Shown one piece after another: positions 1-9,505 of a stretch of 64,000 nt of DNA (position 1 is its first letter; each line of letters starts with the position of its first letter). The stretch is from Pythium myriotylum (lineage: Eukaryota > Oomycota > Peronosporomycetes > Pythiales > Pythiaceae), in the NCBI GenBank assembly GCA_023091665.1, contig JALJCQ010000018.1:434001-498000 (forward strand), written 5' to 3'. Made by a program: the position numbers and the translations under genes. The notes below the pieces were generated by a model that saw only the letters and a program-made list of their open reading frames with translations, searched no databases and had not been told where the DNA came from.

Positions 1-1175
1 ACGATGTGGACGATTCGCTGGCTTCGAAGTGCAACATCGTATCCGAAGTGTAGCCATTTGCTGTCGAGACTTCTCGAGTCTCCAATGACCAAGATGAGAT
101 CGACGGGCACAGACGACATCAAGTCAAAGAAGAACCAGCTTCGAAGGTAGTTCCGCGCAATCGCTCGACGTGACATCACCAACTGATTGCGCTTGTTGTA
201 GAAAGATGTGTTGAACATGAGCACAAAATCGACCAGGAGGACAACCTCAACAGCGATCTCGATCGCTTCACCTGCATCCAAGCCCGGGCCTTCGGGGAAG
301 AACGCCGTCTCCAGAGGAAAAAGGACTACGTGCGCTGCGAATGCAGTCAACAACACCAGCAAGCGAACTTGCGAGAATCGCGAGGTAGGAGAGATGGGTT
401 TGGTGATGTTCTGGGAGACGTAAACCACGCTTCGAATCAGACGTCGCTGCCATCCCACGAGAAACCAGTAGAGCGAGAATCGGGCAGACCTGTCGGTATG
501 GAACGCCTTGGAACTCTCCCCTGCTTCTCGAGGAGACGTTACCGTGGGGACTAGTTCCGAGGCTCGGGTTCCTTGCTGAGGGTGGCTCACGCGAAAGGAA
601 AGGGACGGAATTGATGGTACAAAAGGAGGCGCAGTGGAATGGACACTCACGGCTCCATCGGCGGCTCCATTGACGGAGGCCGTCGAAAGTGTGGGATGTT
701 CGGATGGGTCACGAGCAGTGGCAGAAGTAGCGTAGGCTCCACCTCGTCCTGTCGGAGCTCGACTAGATGCTATCGCGCTAGATGTTGATGGGATCCTTGA
801 AATCCGGCGAATTTGGAATCGCTCCATCATCTCTGCATATCGCTTGCCCTTATCCGCGCTGTCGTGGCTAGCTGATGACAAACTTGTACTTACCCCGCGC
901 CTCTGCATAGCCTCGACAACAATATCAGGGAGACTGCCTGATTCACCCGAGCCTCCGAGAAGTTCATTCTCATCCAAAGACTTCCGTGGGCGGCTATCAC
1001 GATCTTCTGGGGTCACTTCTGGGCGAGGAGGAGTCGATATTTCCGAGTACCGTCGTCTGTATTCCGCACGTGGCTGCGGTGCCGCCTCAAAGCGCTGGAA
1101 CCTAGCGTTACCCGATCCGACTGGGGAACTTCCTCTAGACGGCTGAACCTGGGTGGCATCTTCTGGTGCGATCAT
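1..1175 (-). CDS. Cyclic-nucleotide-gated-type ion channel, N-terminal part (runs off left edge)
   Basis: Reading the minus strand from an ATG at 1175 gives an open frame to the window edge, so the C-terminal part (pore and nucleotide-binding domain) lies outside. The first in-frame stop upstream is about 75 nt before this ATG, with no other Met between. The N-terminus is long, polar and Ser/Pro/Arg-rich and contains YAEMMERFQIRR, also found in the neighbouring paralogue at 5049-7598. Then come S1 (around 300-390), S2 (around 200-260, ending LLVDFVLMFNTSFYNKR) and the start of S3 (FFFDLMSSVPVDLI). The order and motifs match the two complete downstream copies closely. Family: voltage-gated-like cation channel with a cyclic-nucleotide-binding C-terminus, in the plasma or flagellar membrane. 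The function of this copy cannot be judged without its pore. Confidence 0.85.
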   Translation of the reverse strand, partial: MIAPEDATQVQPSRGSSPVGSGNARFQRFEAAPQPRAEYRRRYSEISTPPRPEVTPEDRDSRPRKSLDENELLGGSGESGSLPDIVVEAMQRRGVSTSLSSASHDSADKGKRYAEMMERFQIRRISRIPSTSSAIASSRAPTGRGGAYATSATARDPSEHPTLSTASVNGAADGAVSVHSTAPPFVPSIPSLSFRVSHPQQGTRASELVPTVTSPREAGESSKAFHTDRSARFSLYWFLVGWQRRLIRSVVYVSQNITKPISPTSRFSQVRLLVLLTAFAAHVVLFPLETAFFPEGPGLDAGEAIEIAVEVVLLVDFVLMFNTSFYNKRNQLVMSRRAIARNYLRSWFFFDLMSSVPVDLILVIGDSRSLDSKWLHFGYDVALRSQRIVHI

Positions 1176-1408
1176 TCGCTTTCTCAGTTCGTCCCCACGG
1201 GGTGACTCGCGTGGAAATGAGAACACCAAGCTTCTACCTTGGTTTTACTTATCGATCATTCAACCGTTGGATGTGACGTCTAATTGTGGCCACCAGAACG
1301 GAAAACGTCGCTCTAATTAAATGCAGCACCACTAATAAAACGACCGAGAAAACAGCAGTCGCAGAGGCTTCATCCGACGTGGATGGCGTAGACACGATAT
1401 AACATGCC

Positions 1409-4400
1409 TCAATTTGCTCGTTCGCCGTTATTGGGGACTTGTCTCGCGTAAAATAGTTGATCGGTGTACGGCGATGGCGAAGAGGATGGCGCGGGAGTTC
1501 CCGGAGCCAAATGCGACATCAACGACTGCAATGGCCCCAGAAAAGACCTACGGTGAACAAGCCGTGGTGGCGATACGCTTGGAAGTGGTAATACCCGATA
1601 GTTTCGCTGGTCTCCATCGCCACTGGTATGCTGTAAATGATTAATTGTCGCCCCGGGAGTGACATATCCGTCTGTTACGTCTCCAGAGGATTTGCGAGTA
1701 GTCAATGGTGCGGATCGACGATTCGCTTCCCGAAACGATCTACGACGCGGGCGAATCTTTGGGCGAAATTTTGCATGGCGAACGCCTGACTCGCTCTTTG
1801 TGCGCGACCTCTGTAATCTTGCCCGGATCGACACCTCAAGTCCATGGTTTGGACCACACGAAAACTTCAGGTTGTCCATATCATCTGAGGAGACGTCACA
1901 AGTAGACTCCCCTGGATGACCTTTAGCTTTTGAGGAGGTATTGTCAAGTTCGTGCTCCGAGTTCCCTGCATCAGCATCTGCAACCGGAGGTGTCGCAGTA
2001 GTACTGACGTCAGCCTTCACGACTGCTTCTTGACTAAGCACACATTGAGGCGATTCTGAATATACTCGCTTCATTTCGCGCACTTCGTCTGTCATAATTC
2101 GCACAAGATTTAGAAGTTGAACTTGAGTTGCCTCCAGGTTCTCAATGCGATCCAACGCCACCTGCAAGATCTTTTCTTGCTCTCCCTCCACATTCCTGTC
2201 ATTCATCTTTGGCGATAGAGTGCCATGCGGGATCGGTTTCACAGTGCCAACATTTGCTTGGACTTTGTTGTACTCAACGACCAATCCCGCGAGCTTGCTC
2301 TGTAACGACGGACCAATTCCAAACTTGATTGAGGGGTCATCTTGTTCGGCGTTGATTGCTGATGAGATGAGGAGGGCAGCATGCATCGCAGATACGTTTC
2401 GTTGCTCAGTCTCCGGTAAAACACTCTTAACTAGCGCCTTCAGTGGGCACGGTACAGCGTTTCGTTCGTTGCACTCCATTGTGCGACTGAGAATACTCAT
2501 CACCACGGTCTTTCGATCTTTTGGGTGTCTCAAGAAAATATTTTGAATGTCGTCACGCTTCAGTATACACATCTCCACGTAAGTGAGAGCACGGACATTG
2601 GCAGTTCGCTCATAGTTCATCAGCAGCGCAAGTTCTCCAAACGTTTGGCCCCTCAGAAGAACTAAACTTTGAGTAGAGGTGTTTCCCTGCTGGCGGGCAG
2701 TCAATGGAACGCGAACTCGCTCGAAATGAGCCTTTCTCCCAGTCATTCCTCCTTCCACAGTCACTCGCGACGTGCTAACATAACCACGACCATTGCTTCG
2801 ATCACTAACACCACCATCTCCATCATCATCCAGCGGCTTCTCAGTCGTTCTCTCAAAACTATCCGGTCCGAGTACAAGCTCACACAAACCCCGATTGATC
2901 ATGAAAAACTCGTCACCCACTTCACCGCGACGAATGATAAAGTCGTCCGGCAAATACACTCGAACACGCAAACTCAACATCAACTGCTTCTGGAAATCCG
3001 GACTCCCGTCTCGCCAAAACGGAACGTGCATGATCAAATCCATATACTTGAAAAGCACCACTTCCAGCTCCAGCGTGTGGCTGAGGCCCTTCGAGAAGGC
3101 GACGATTTCTCCATCGAGTGACTCGTACTCACGCCATAGATGTTCGTAGTATTGGTGGATTCTTTCGCGCAGTGGAGCCGGTAATCGAAGCTTACTCATG
3201 ATAGCGAAGACTGATTCCATTTTGCGTTGGTAACTGGTGGAGTTCGCGCTGAAGTTTGAAACCAGTATTCCAACATTACCGAATACAATCGCCAAAACAA
3301 CAGATCCTACCAACGTTGAGACGGCTGCGAAGACGTTCTGTTCAACTGAGGTGGTCGGAACACCTTGACCTTGTAGCAGCTGCAGGACATCATAAAAGCG
3401 TGCTATATAGTCCTCGGCCGACGATGCCGAGCTTGTTTCTGGGTGAAGTAACTTCCAGCAGCACGCCATATAGTGAGCAACCATGATGAGTGCGAGAATG
3501 ACGCCGGCAATACGAAACAGGTGAGAATAGCGCGAGTAGAATAGCCAAGTCAGCAGGTTCTTGTCTGAGTGATCAAGGCGGAAAACCCAGGCGAATCGCA
3601 TCAATCGGATTCCATGGACAATCCTCGGGCTCCTGCAAACCAAGTCGTAGAGAAAATGAGGTCCGTTAATGTTGTCCGGACGCGCAACTCCTCGAGCAAG
3701 AATCCATTCCACAGGAATCGACGACAGAAGGTCGAAGACAAACCAACCAGATATATACTGCTTCGCAATCTCACGTCGCTCGGAGATTAGAGTCCCTCGC
3801 TTGTCGACAAACGAAGTATTGAACATCAGTAGAAAATCCACTATGAGAACGATTTCGACCGCCAGTTCGAGCTGCGAGGAGGAATTAGGCTCCTGAAATG
3901 CCATTTCGAGAGGAAAATTAATCAAGTGAACAGCGAGTGCAGCAAGCAAGACACTCTGCCGAAACCAAAACACATTGGATGTTGGCAACATCGGCTGTGT
4001 CAAAGAGCGGACAGCAGCGGACATACGATGCCGGAGCGCTTGAGCATCTTGCAGAGCAATGTAAGTTTGTGCGTGAGAGTTGGCCATCGAGCTATCGTGC
4101 TTGTGGCTCTGTACTGAGCGTTGAGTTAGCAAAGCGCGAGGATCTGGTTCGGGTACGAGAGGCGCCCCGCCAGGAGGATTGGTGAGCATTTGCAAGGTGT
4201 GTATGACTTCAGCGGATCGATTAAGGTTTCCAGTGCGGAACGACAACGGAGTGATAGGTTCTTGACGCGAAGGATTGCTCGGATTACGGTCCAAAATGCG
4301 TTCCCTAGTGGTTTCGCGACTCGTGTAAGTTCCTGGTGGCGTATCCGATGGAGATCGGCGCAGCTGACGGATCTGGAAACGCTCCACGAGTTCAGCGTGC

Positions 4401-4807
4401 TTCTTCCCCTTCCGGTCATCAGTTTGATCAAGAGAAAGTGAAGAGTTTGACGACTGGGATCTTCGTCTAGGGTACTCGTACGTTGAAGCCAATGATGGGC
4501 GCCTGCTGTTGCTGGGTGTAGTTTCCATTTGATTTGCACGGTGTGATTCTAAAGGACTCACGTGGGATGTGTACACTGCTGTTGGGTCATCAGCTGTGAG
4601 GGCACGGCTACTTCGGCGGCGAATAATTTCATGATCCGATTCATCGCGACGACTACCACGACGGCGATTGTACCCTTCCGAATTCTGACGCTGGTATGAA
4701 CGAGCACTTTCAATTCTTTTTGAGATCGGGGATAATGGGCCTAACACCGACGAAGGCGAAGTTGCCGCGGGAGACGACTCTGCAGGGGTGGTGCTGGTTT
4801 CGCCCAT
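1409..4807 (-). CDS. Cyclic-nucleotide-gated-type ion channel, complete
   Basis: A 1132-residue single-exon protein. About 270 residues of disordered, basic, Ser-rich N-terminus are followed by six membrane segments (about 280-520), a C-linker and a cyclic-nucleotide-binding domain (about 600-770). The phosphate-binding cassette is well kept (FGELALLMNYERTANVRA, residues 723-740, with the Arg-Thr-Ala triad). S4 (about 392-410) carries only a few irregular arginines, so voltage sensing is doubtful. The pore loop reads LQLLQGQGVPTTS (about 475-487) instead of a TxGYG-type filter. A C-terminal tail of about 350 residues includes a short coiled coil and Ser/Arg-rich stretches. The CNBD has a roughly 70-residue low-complexity insert (about 648-715) absent from ordinary channels. 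Residues 547-643 are encoded by DNA almost identical to the next paralogue. Likely role: cation conductance controlled by cAMP or cGMP; this is inferred from the family. Confidence 0.93.
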   Translation of the reverse strand: MGETSTTPAESSPAATSPSSVLGPLSPISKRIESARSYQRQNSEGYNRRRGSRRDESDHEIIRRRSSRALTADDPTAVYTSHVSPLESHRANQMETTPSNSRRPSLASTYEYPRRRSQSSNSSLSLDQTDDRKGKKHAELVERFQIRQLRRSPSDTPPGTYTSRETTRERILDRNPSNPSRQEPITPLSFRTGNLNRSAEVIHTLQMLTNPPGGAPLVPEPDPRALLTQRSVQSHKHDSSMANSHAQTYIALQDAQALRHRMSAAVRSLTQPMLPTSNVFWFRQSVLLAALAVHLINFPLEMAFQEPNSSSQLELAVEIVLIVDFLLMFNTSFVDKRGTLISERREIAKQYISGWFVFDLLSSIPVEWILARGVARPDNINGPHFLYDLVCRSPRIVHGIRLMRFAWVFRLDHSDKNLLTWLFYSRYSHLFRIAGVILALIMVAHYMACCWKLLHPETSSASSAEDYIARFYDVLQLLQGQGVPTTSVEQNVFAAVSTLVGSVVLAIVFGNVGILVSNFSANSTSYQRKMESVFAIMSKLRLPAPLRERIHQYYEHLWREYESLDGEIVAFSKGLSHTLELEVVLFKYMDLIMHVPFWRDGSPDFQKQLMLSLRVRVYLPDDFIIRRGEVGDEFFMINRGLCELVLGPDSFERTTEKPLDDDGDGGVSDRSNGRGYVSTSRVTVEGGMTGRKAHFERVRVPLTARQQGNTSTQSLVLLRGQTFGELALLMNYERTANVRALTYVEMCILKRDDIQNIFLRHPKDRKTVVMSILSRTMECNERNAVPCPLKALVKSVLPETEQRNVSAMHAALLISSAINAEQDDPSIKFGIGPSLQSKLAGLVVEYNKVQANVGTVKPIPHGTLSPKMNDRNVEGEQEKILQVALDRIENLEATQVQLLNLVRIMTDEVREMKRVYSESPQCVLSQEAVVKADVSTTATPPVADADAGNSEHELDNTSSKAKGHPGESTCDVSSDDMDNLKFSCGPNHGLEVSIRARLQRSRTKSESGVRHAKFRPKIRPRRRSFREANRRSAPLTTRKSSGDVTDGYVTPGATINHLQHTSGDGDQRNYRVLPLPSVSPPRLVHRRSFLGPLQSLMSHLAPGTPAPSSSPSPYTDQLFYARQVPNNGERAN
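2879..3169 (-). repeat. Near-identical paralogue tract, copy 1
   Basis: These 291 bp match 5820-6110 at a constant offset of 2941 with a single difference (3119 T versus 6060 C). Sequence on both sides of the tract drops abruptly to ordinary paralogue divergence. The tract covers C-linker and early CNBD codons, and silent sites are identical too. Confidence 0.92.
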
Positions 4808-5048
4808 CGCGCCGTGAACTTTCAGATCTGCTGACTGGGATCAAAGGAACACTGCCGCTAGACGCTTTCCTAGACGAACAATATGCCCAATCCCCATATT
4901 AGCCAACCAATCAGAATCAAGTTCAAGCACAAATAGACGGGAGTTAGAACTCACGTGCCAACAAGTCCACCACACCATCACGCATCCTCGTCTCACCGAT
5001 CGTGTGATACACTCCTGTTACAAGATCCGATGCATCTGTACCCATTCC

Positions 5049-7598
5049 TCACTTATTCTCCGATCCCTGTTCTGGCGACAGATGGTGGCTCAACCTTGCC
5101 GCACGAAGATCTTGTCGAAGATCCTCCATGGCTGTGAGGAGCTGGCGCTGGGCTGATCTTAGGTGCTCCAACCGACCGACAAGCCTCTCGTGCGACTCAA
5201 AAGACGTGACCTGAGTTGGCGAGGTATTGTACGCAGAGGCTCGGTCTTTGTTTTTCTCCTCTTTCATTCTCAGCTCCTTTAGCTTTTCGCGCAATGTGGC
5301 ACCAATTCCGTAAGTAAGGGAGCCATCATCTTTCTCAACATCGATTGCATTCGCAATTAATAACGCAGCGTGGGCCGGAGATATCTGAGTCGTGCGAGGG
5401 TCAACAGTTGCGGTGCCATCATGCGTTGCGAACACAGCTTCGACTTGTAACCTCAAAGAACAAGCAATTGTCGTATCAGCGTTGTTCTCCATCGTGCGTG
5501 TCAACATGCTCTTGATCACAATTCTTCGATCTTTCGGGTGCTTCACGAAGATTGCTTGAATTTGAGGTCTCTTCAACACGCACATTTCCACGTAAGTGAG
5601 TGCGCGAACGTCCGCTGTCCGCTCGTAGTTCATCAGCAACGCTAGCTCACCAAATGACTGACCTCGGCGCAAAGTGTGGATCGAATATGTGCCATTTAAC
5701 ACGTGTCGCGAAGTCAAGGGTTTCTTCACGAATGCATCTTTGCGAGACGTTACGCTCCCATCTTCCTCGTCGTCTAAGGCATCAGTTGCACACTCGATGC
5801 TGTCTGATCCTGAAACAAACTCACACAAACCCCGATTGATCATGAAAAACTCGTCACCCACTTCACCGCGACGAATGATAAAGTCGTCCGGCAAATACAC
5901 TCGAACACGCAAACTCAACATCAACTGCTTCTGGAAATCCGGACTCCCGTCTCGCCAAAACGGAACGTGCATGATCAAATCCATATACTTGAAAAGCACC
6001 ACTTCCAGCTCCAGCGTGTGGCTGAGGCCCTTCGAGAAGGCGACGATTTCTCCATCGAGCGACTCGTACTCACGCCATAGATGTTCGTAGTATTGGTGGA
6101 TTCTTTCGCGTAAAGGGATCGGCAGTTGGAGCTTTCCCATGACCGCGAAGACTGATTCCATCTTACGTTGATAACTGGTGGAGTTCGCGTTGAAGTTGGA
6201 GACTAAGATTGCAACGTGTCCAAAGACGATAGCCAGAGCGATTGATCCGACGAGCAGCGAGACTGCAGCGAAGATGCTCTCACCAATGCTGGTCGTCGAA
6301 ACGCCTTGGCCTTGTAGTAGCTGGAGGGCATTGTACAAGTTCGACACGTACTCTGTAAATCCGCCTGCACTTGTCGGGTCATCTGATAAAAGCTTGAGAA
6401 TACATGCCAGGTAGTGCGCACCGAGCACGATGCAGAAGATAATAGACAAGATTCGCACCAAGTGCGAGTACCGCGAGTAGAACAACCACGTGAGGATGCA
6501 ACAATCAGTCTCGTAGAGAGGCCGAACCCAAGCTACACGAGATACTTCAACCACGTGGAAAACTCGTCCGAGACGGAGAAAGCCGTCTGCTACGACATGC
6601 AACCAAACGTTGTATGCATTTGTAGCTCTTAGCACCCACTCGATGGGAATGGAAGAGAGCAAGTCCGGAGCCAACCACGTTCGCGCGTAGTGTCGAGCAA
6701 TTGCTGGACGTGACATCACTAGTTCACCGCGCCGGTTATAGTACGCCGAGTTGAAGGTCAGCACACAATCGACCAATAGCAACATCTCAAACGCCTTGTC
6801 CAGTGCCAAGGCTCCTGGTGGTTGATGGCCACTAAAGTACGCTGCCTCGAGGGGGAAGTAGATTGCGTGGAAAGCGAAGCCAATGAGAAGAACCACGCAT
6901 CGGACTCGAGATAGATTCGAGGAGGGGTGAATTGGCTGCCTCAAGTTACGACGGAGATTGAGTAACCATTCAAACGGACGTCTCGGTGGATCGTCTTGGC
7001 CCAGAATTTCTCCGAACGAGCGTTCTTCAGATATGTGATGATGGGGATTCGTTTGGCTCACTGACGACACAGATAATGTCCGAGATTGCCCCGCTACATC
7101 TTTCGAACCTGGGGACTTGGAGACTTCTGATACACTCGATAGATTGGGTTCATCCGACAGTCCTGGGTGCACTTTCGTGGACCTCGCCGTGCTTACGCCT
7201 CGACTACTCCGCACAGAATGTAACGCCGCCGTGGCCACCACCCGACGGATCTGGAAACGTTCCATCATTTCGGCATAGAGCTTTTCCCTGAGCGCATCCA
7301 TTTCGGCACGCGATTGCGGTGGGACACGGCGAGGCGACTCCAGAGCGCGTACCTGTTCGCCGACGTCACCAAGCGACCGTCGCTGGCGTCGTGCCTGGGA
7401 CGTCCACTTCAGCGCTGCGGTCGACGCATGCGCCATTGCCTCAAGATCCGACAGACTGCGTCGAAATGGCATCAGACCCGACGACTTGGCCATCTCGCTA
7501 CTCGTTTGTGGAGTCTCCTCACCGCCGTCGTGGTCGTGGACGTTCTCCTCGACCAGCGAAGTCACTTTGCTCAGATCAAGCCTCGTTGGCAGCACCAT
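5049..7598 (-). CDS. Cyclic-nucleotide-gated-type ion channel, complete
   Basis: An 849-residue single-exon paralogue of the preceding gene, same strand, 241 bp upstream of it. The N-terminal 220 residues are polar and contain YAEMMERFQIRRV (108-120). Membrane segments run from S1 (about 230-255) to S6 (about 440-468), with the same unusual pore LQLLQGQGVSTTS (425-437). The C-linker and CNBD (about 545-700) contain the phosphate-binding cassette FGELALLMNYERTADVRA. S4 is weakly charged (RLGRVFHVVEVSRVAWVR). The acidic CNBD insert is shorter (about 600-640) than in the 1409-4807 gene. A coiled-coil-like tail ends the protein. The DNA at 5820-6110 is nearly identical to 2879-3169 of the neighbour while flanking sequence has diverged. 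Probable role: cyclic-nucleotide-gated cation channel; ligand and ion preference are unknown. Confidence 0.93.
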   Translation of the reverse strand: MVLPTRLDLSKVTSLVEENVHDHDGGEETPQTSSEMAKSSGLMPFRRSLSDLEAMAHASTAALKWTSQARRQRRSLGDVGEQVRALESPRRVPPQSRAEMDALREKLYAEMMERFQIRRVVATAALHSVRSSRGVSTARSTKVHPGLSDEPNLSSVSEVSKSPGSKDVAGQSRTLSVSSVSQTNPHHHISEERSFGEILGQDDPPRRPFEWLLNLRRNLRQPIHPSSNLSRVRCVVLLIGFAFHAIYFPLEAAYFSGHQPPGALALDKAFEMLLLVDCVLTFNSAYYNRRGELVMSRPAIARHYARTWLAPDLLSSIPIEWVLRATNAYNVWLHVVADGFLRLGRVFHVVEVSRVAWVRPLYETDCCILTWLFYSRYSHLVRILSIIFCIVLGAHYLACILKLLSDDPTSAGGFTEYVSNLYNALQLLQGQGVSTTSIGESIFAAVSLLVGSIALAIVFGHVAILVSNFNANSTSYQRKMESVFAVMGKLQLPIPLRERIHQYYEHLWREYESLDGEIVAFSKGLSHTLELEVVLFKYMDLIMHVPFWRDGSPDFQKQLMLSLRVRVYLPDDFIIRRGEVGDEFFMINRGLCEFVSGSDSIECATDALDDEEDGSVTSRKDAFVKKPLTSRHVLNGTYSIHTLRRGQSFGELALLMNYERTADVRALTYVEMCVLKRPQIQAIFVKHPKDRRIVIKSMLTRTMENNADTTIACSLRLQVEAVFATHDGTATVDPRTTQISPAHAALLIANAIDVEKDDGSLTYGIGATLREKLKELRMKEEKNKDRASAYNTSPTQVTSFESHERLVGRLEHLRSAQRQLLTAMEDLRQDLRAARLSHHLSPEQGSENK
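5820..6110 (-). repeat. Near-identical paralogue tract, copy 2
   Basis: Partner of 2879-3169: 290 of 291 positions are identical, in the same orientation, inside the tandem channel paralogue. The pattern is that expected of a recent gene-conversion event. Confidence 0.92.
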
Positions 7599-8374
7599 GA
7601 TGGAGTCTTGTTCGTCGCTTTCGTCCGTCTAACAAACCAACTGTGCAGGCCACACGCCACGCGAGGCTGTTAAACACGATCAATAAATACTCCCGGCCAG
7701 TAGGTACGCGCCAGTTGGGATCCCGCTCAGATCGCCGGGACGGGGGAGGGGAAGACTCGCCACGTGCGACTTGGCTATTTCTGGGAGCGTCATCCTCGGA
7801 CTGTGGCGCTCGTGGAACAGCCCGACGCTGGAGCTTCGGCCCCCGTCAAAGATGCTTGCGATCGAGTCGTCACCACGCAACCGCGATGAGAATGCCCCCT
7901 CGGCGCTCGACAAGTCGCCACAAATACCTTCTGATGTTGGACAAGGCGCGAGCCGTTTCCTCCGCGCGACTTCGTCTCTCCGTCGTCGAAAGGAGCCGCG
8001 TGCACAGAACTTCTCCGTTGCGAGGTGAAGCCGTCGGAGGCGCGCGGTTTCTGACGCGGGAAGACCGCTTTTGGGCCCGTTTTTTCGCGAGCGCACGCGG
8101 CAGAGCCTCGCGCTTGGCTTGCGTGGGCTCTGAGGCGCCAGAAGCGTCCACAGACGCCGTCATGCACGCGCGAAGACGGCTCGCGCGACTACCTTCATCT
8201 TGGTTCGTTGACGCCCATCGGAGTGTGTTCTTAACAACCGTTATCTACACGAAACCTCCGATAGGAACATCATTACCGACCGCGTTTTGGAAAAATGGAA
8301 GAATACACCATATATTGTGAAATCAGAACAACGATTTGTTTTTTTTTTGTGTTTTGTGGAAATATCGGAAAAAC
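7599..8374. other. Intergenic region
   Basis: This GC-rich stretch separates the channel cluster from the first kinase; their 5' and 3' ends face it respectively. Several long frames overlap on both strands, as expected from base composition, but none shows a recognisable domain. A T-rich run lies near 8338-8350 just beyond the kinase stop. Confidence 0.5.
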
Positions 8375-9361
8375 TCAGGCCTCGTCGACTGATAAATATT
8401 CTAGAATCGCGCGCGTCGATGGAAGCCGCTTCTGCGGCGACGGCTCGAGCAGTCTGCTCAGCAGCGACGTCGTGCGAGCGGAGACGTCTTGGTGCATTCC
8501 CCAGTGTCGCAAAATGCCAGCCACGCCCAGTCGCTCGAGCGATCGCAGGGCCGGGTCGGTCGGCGACGCTGTCTGCACGAGTGGCGAGCCTGTGAGCAGA
8601 ATGAAGAGCACGACGCCGAGCGACCAGAGGTCAGCGAGCATAGCGTCGTAGGCCTCGCCCGTGAGCACCTCGGGAGCCATGTAGTACGGCTTGCCGACGC
8701 AGCCGAGGCTGAGCTGGCCGTGCGACGTGAATGCACTCAGTCCAAAGTCGCAGATCTTGATGTCGCCTCGGTCGCTCACCAGCGCGTTCTCAAGCGAGAG
8801 GTCTCGGTGGGCGATGCCGTTGGCGTGCAGGTACTGGACACCGAGCACGATCTGGCGCCAGACTTGCAATGCCTCGTCTTCAACGAGCCGTTGCGCTGGA
8901 CGCGATTCGAGCAGCGAATGGAGATCTCCGCGCGTGCAGGCCTCCATGACGAGGAAGAGCGAGTCGCCTTGGACGAACGCGGCCTCGTAGGTGATGACGT
9001 GAGGGTGCGGGCCAGCACGACGCAGCTTGTGGGCCACCATGAGTTCCTGTCTGGCGTCGTCGTGGTCGCGGTCTCGATGGATGCGGATCTCCTTGACGAC
9101 AATCTGGCGGTTCTTGCGGCGATCCGTGGCGAGGAAGATACTTGAGTTGGGACCGTCCATGAGCCGGCGGTCGACAGCCACGTCCACGGAGGCAGCGGAG
9201 CTCATGGCGACGGCAAGAGACGGTCGCGTTTGAGTTGGCAGAAGAGAGAATGATGCGCATGGGGGGCTCACGGCCAGAAGAGACTTCGCCCTTCGTCCAA
9301 TAGTGTGTCCCTTGGGGATGCTTTCGAGAATCTTGAAAAGATTGTCCATAGTGTTGTCCAT
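8375..9361 (-). CDS. Short Ser/Thr-type protein kinase (HRDLSLEN catalytic loop)
   Basis: The open frame is 328 residues from an ATG at 9361. The conserved kinase part makes the internal ATG at 9205 (276 residues) an equally good start, because the first 52 residues show no conservation signal. Numbering from 9205: VAIK-type lysine K38 (VVKEI), alpha-C Glu about 54, catalytic HRD 133-135 followed by SLEN, DFG 153-155, APE 177-179, and a C-lobe DLWSLGVVLFILLTG. The glycine-rich loop is degenerate (LMDGPNSSIF). Lys two residues after the catalytic Asp is replaced by Ser. The protein is essentially only a kinase domain, so substrate and pathway are unknown. Two relatives occur at 10380-11192 and 16462-17349. 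CAMK/SNF1-like by overall look (inference). Confidence 0.88.
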   Translation of the reverse strand: MDNTMDNLFKILESIPKGHTIGRRAKSLLAVSPPCASFSLLPTQTRPSLAVAMSSAASVDVAVDRRLMDGPNSSIFLATDRRKNRQIVVKEIRIHRDRDHDDARQELMVAHKLRRAGPHPHVITYEAAFVQGDSLFLVMEACTRGDLHSLLESRPAQRLVEDEALQVWRQIVLGVQYLHANGIAHRDLSLENALVSDRGDIKICDFGLSAFTSHGQLSLGCVGKPYYMAPEVLTGEAYDAMLADLWSLGVVLFILLTGSPLVQTASPTDPALRSLERLGVAGILRHWGMHQDVSARTTSLLSRLLEPSPQKRLPSTRAILEYLSVDEA

Positions 9362-9436
9362 AATGATCGAGATTGATTGTAAAGAATTTAATTACCGAAT
9401 ATATATTTGTATTCAAAAAGCTACTCCAATTCATAT

Positions 9437-9465
9437 ATTATATACTATTTTAAGAAGTATATAAT
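9437..9465. repeat. AT-rich hairpin
   Basis: Arms attatatact (9437-9446) and agtatataat (9456-9465) are perfect reverse complements with a 9-nt loop. It sits about 75 bp upstream of the first kinase ATG. Low complexity makes chance occurrence possible. Confidence 0.6.
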
Positions 9466-9505
9466 GTATTGACTATCCACTATTAGCAAGTCTGTAAGGT
9501 ATCAC

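Noticed and set aside
1087..1110. Possible tiny intron beginning gtaagt in the first channel gene (about 895-870 on the minus strand)
   Set aside because: Only about 22 nt would be removed, too short to splice, and the unspliced frame stays open and conserved.
7643..8320. 225-codon plus-strand frame
   Set aside because: It overlaps several equally long frames in a GC-rich region, with Arg/Ser-rich composition and no domain.
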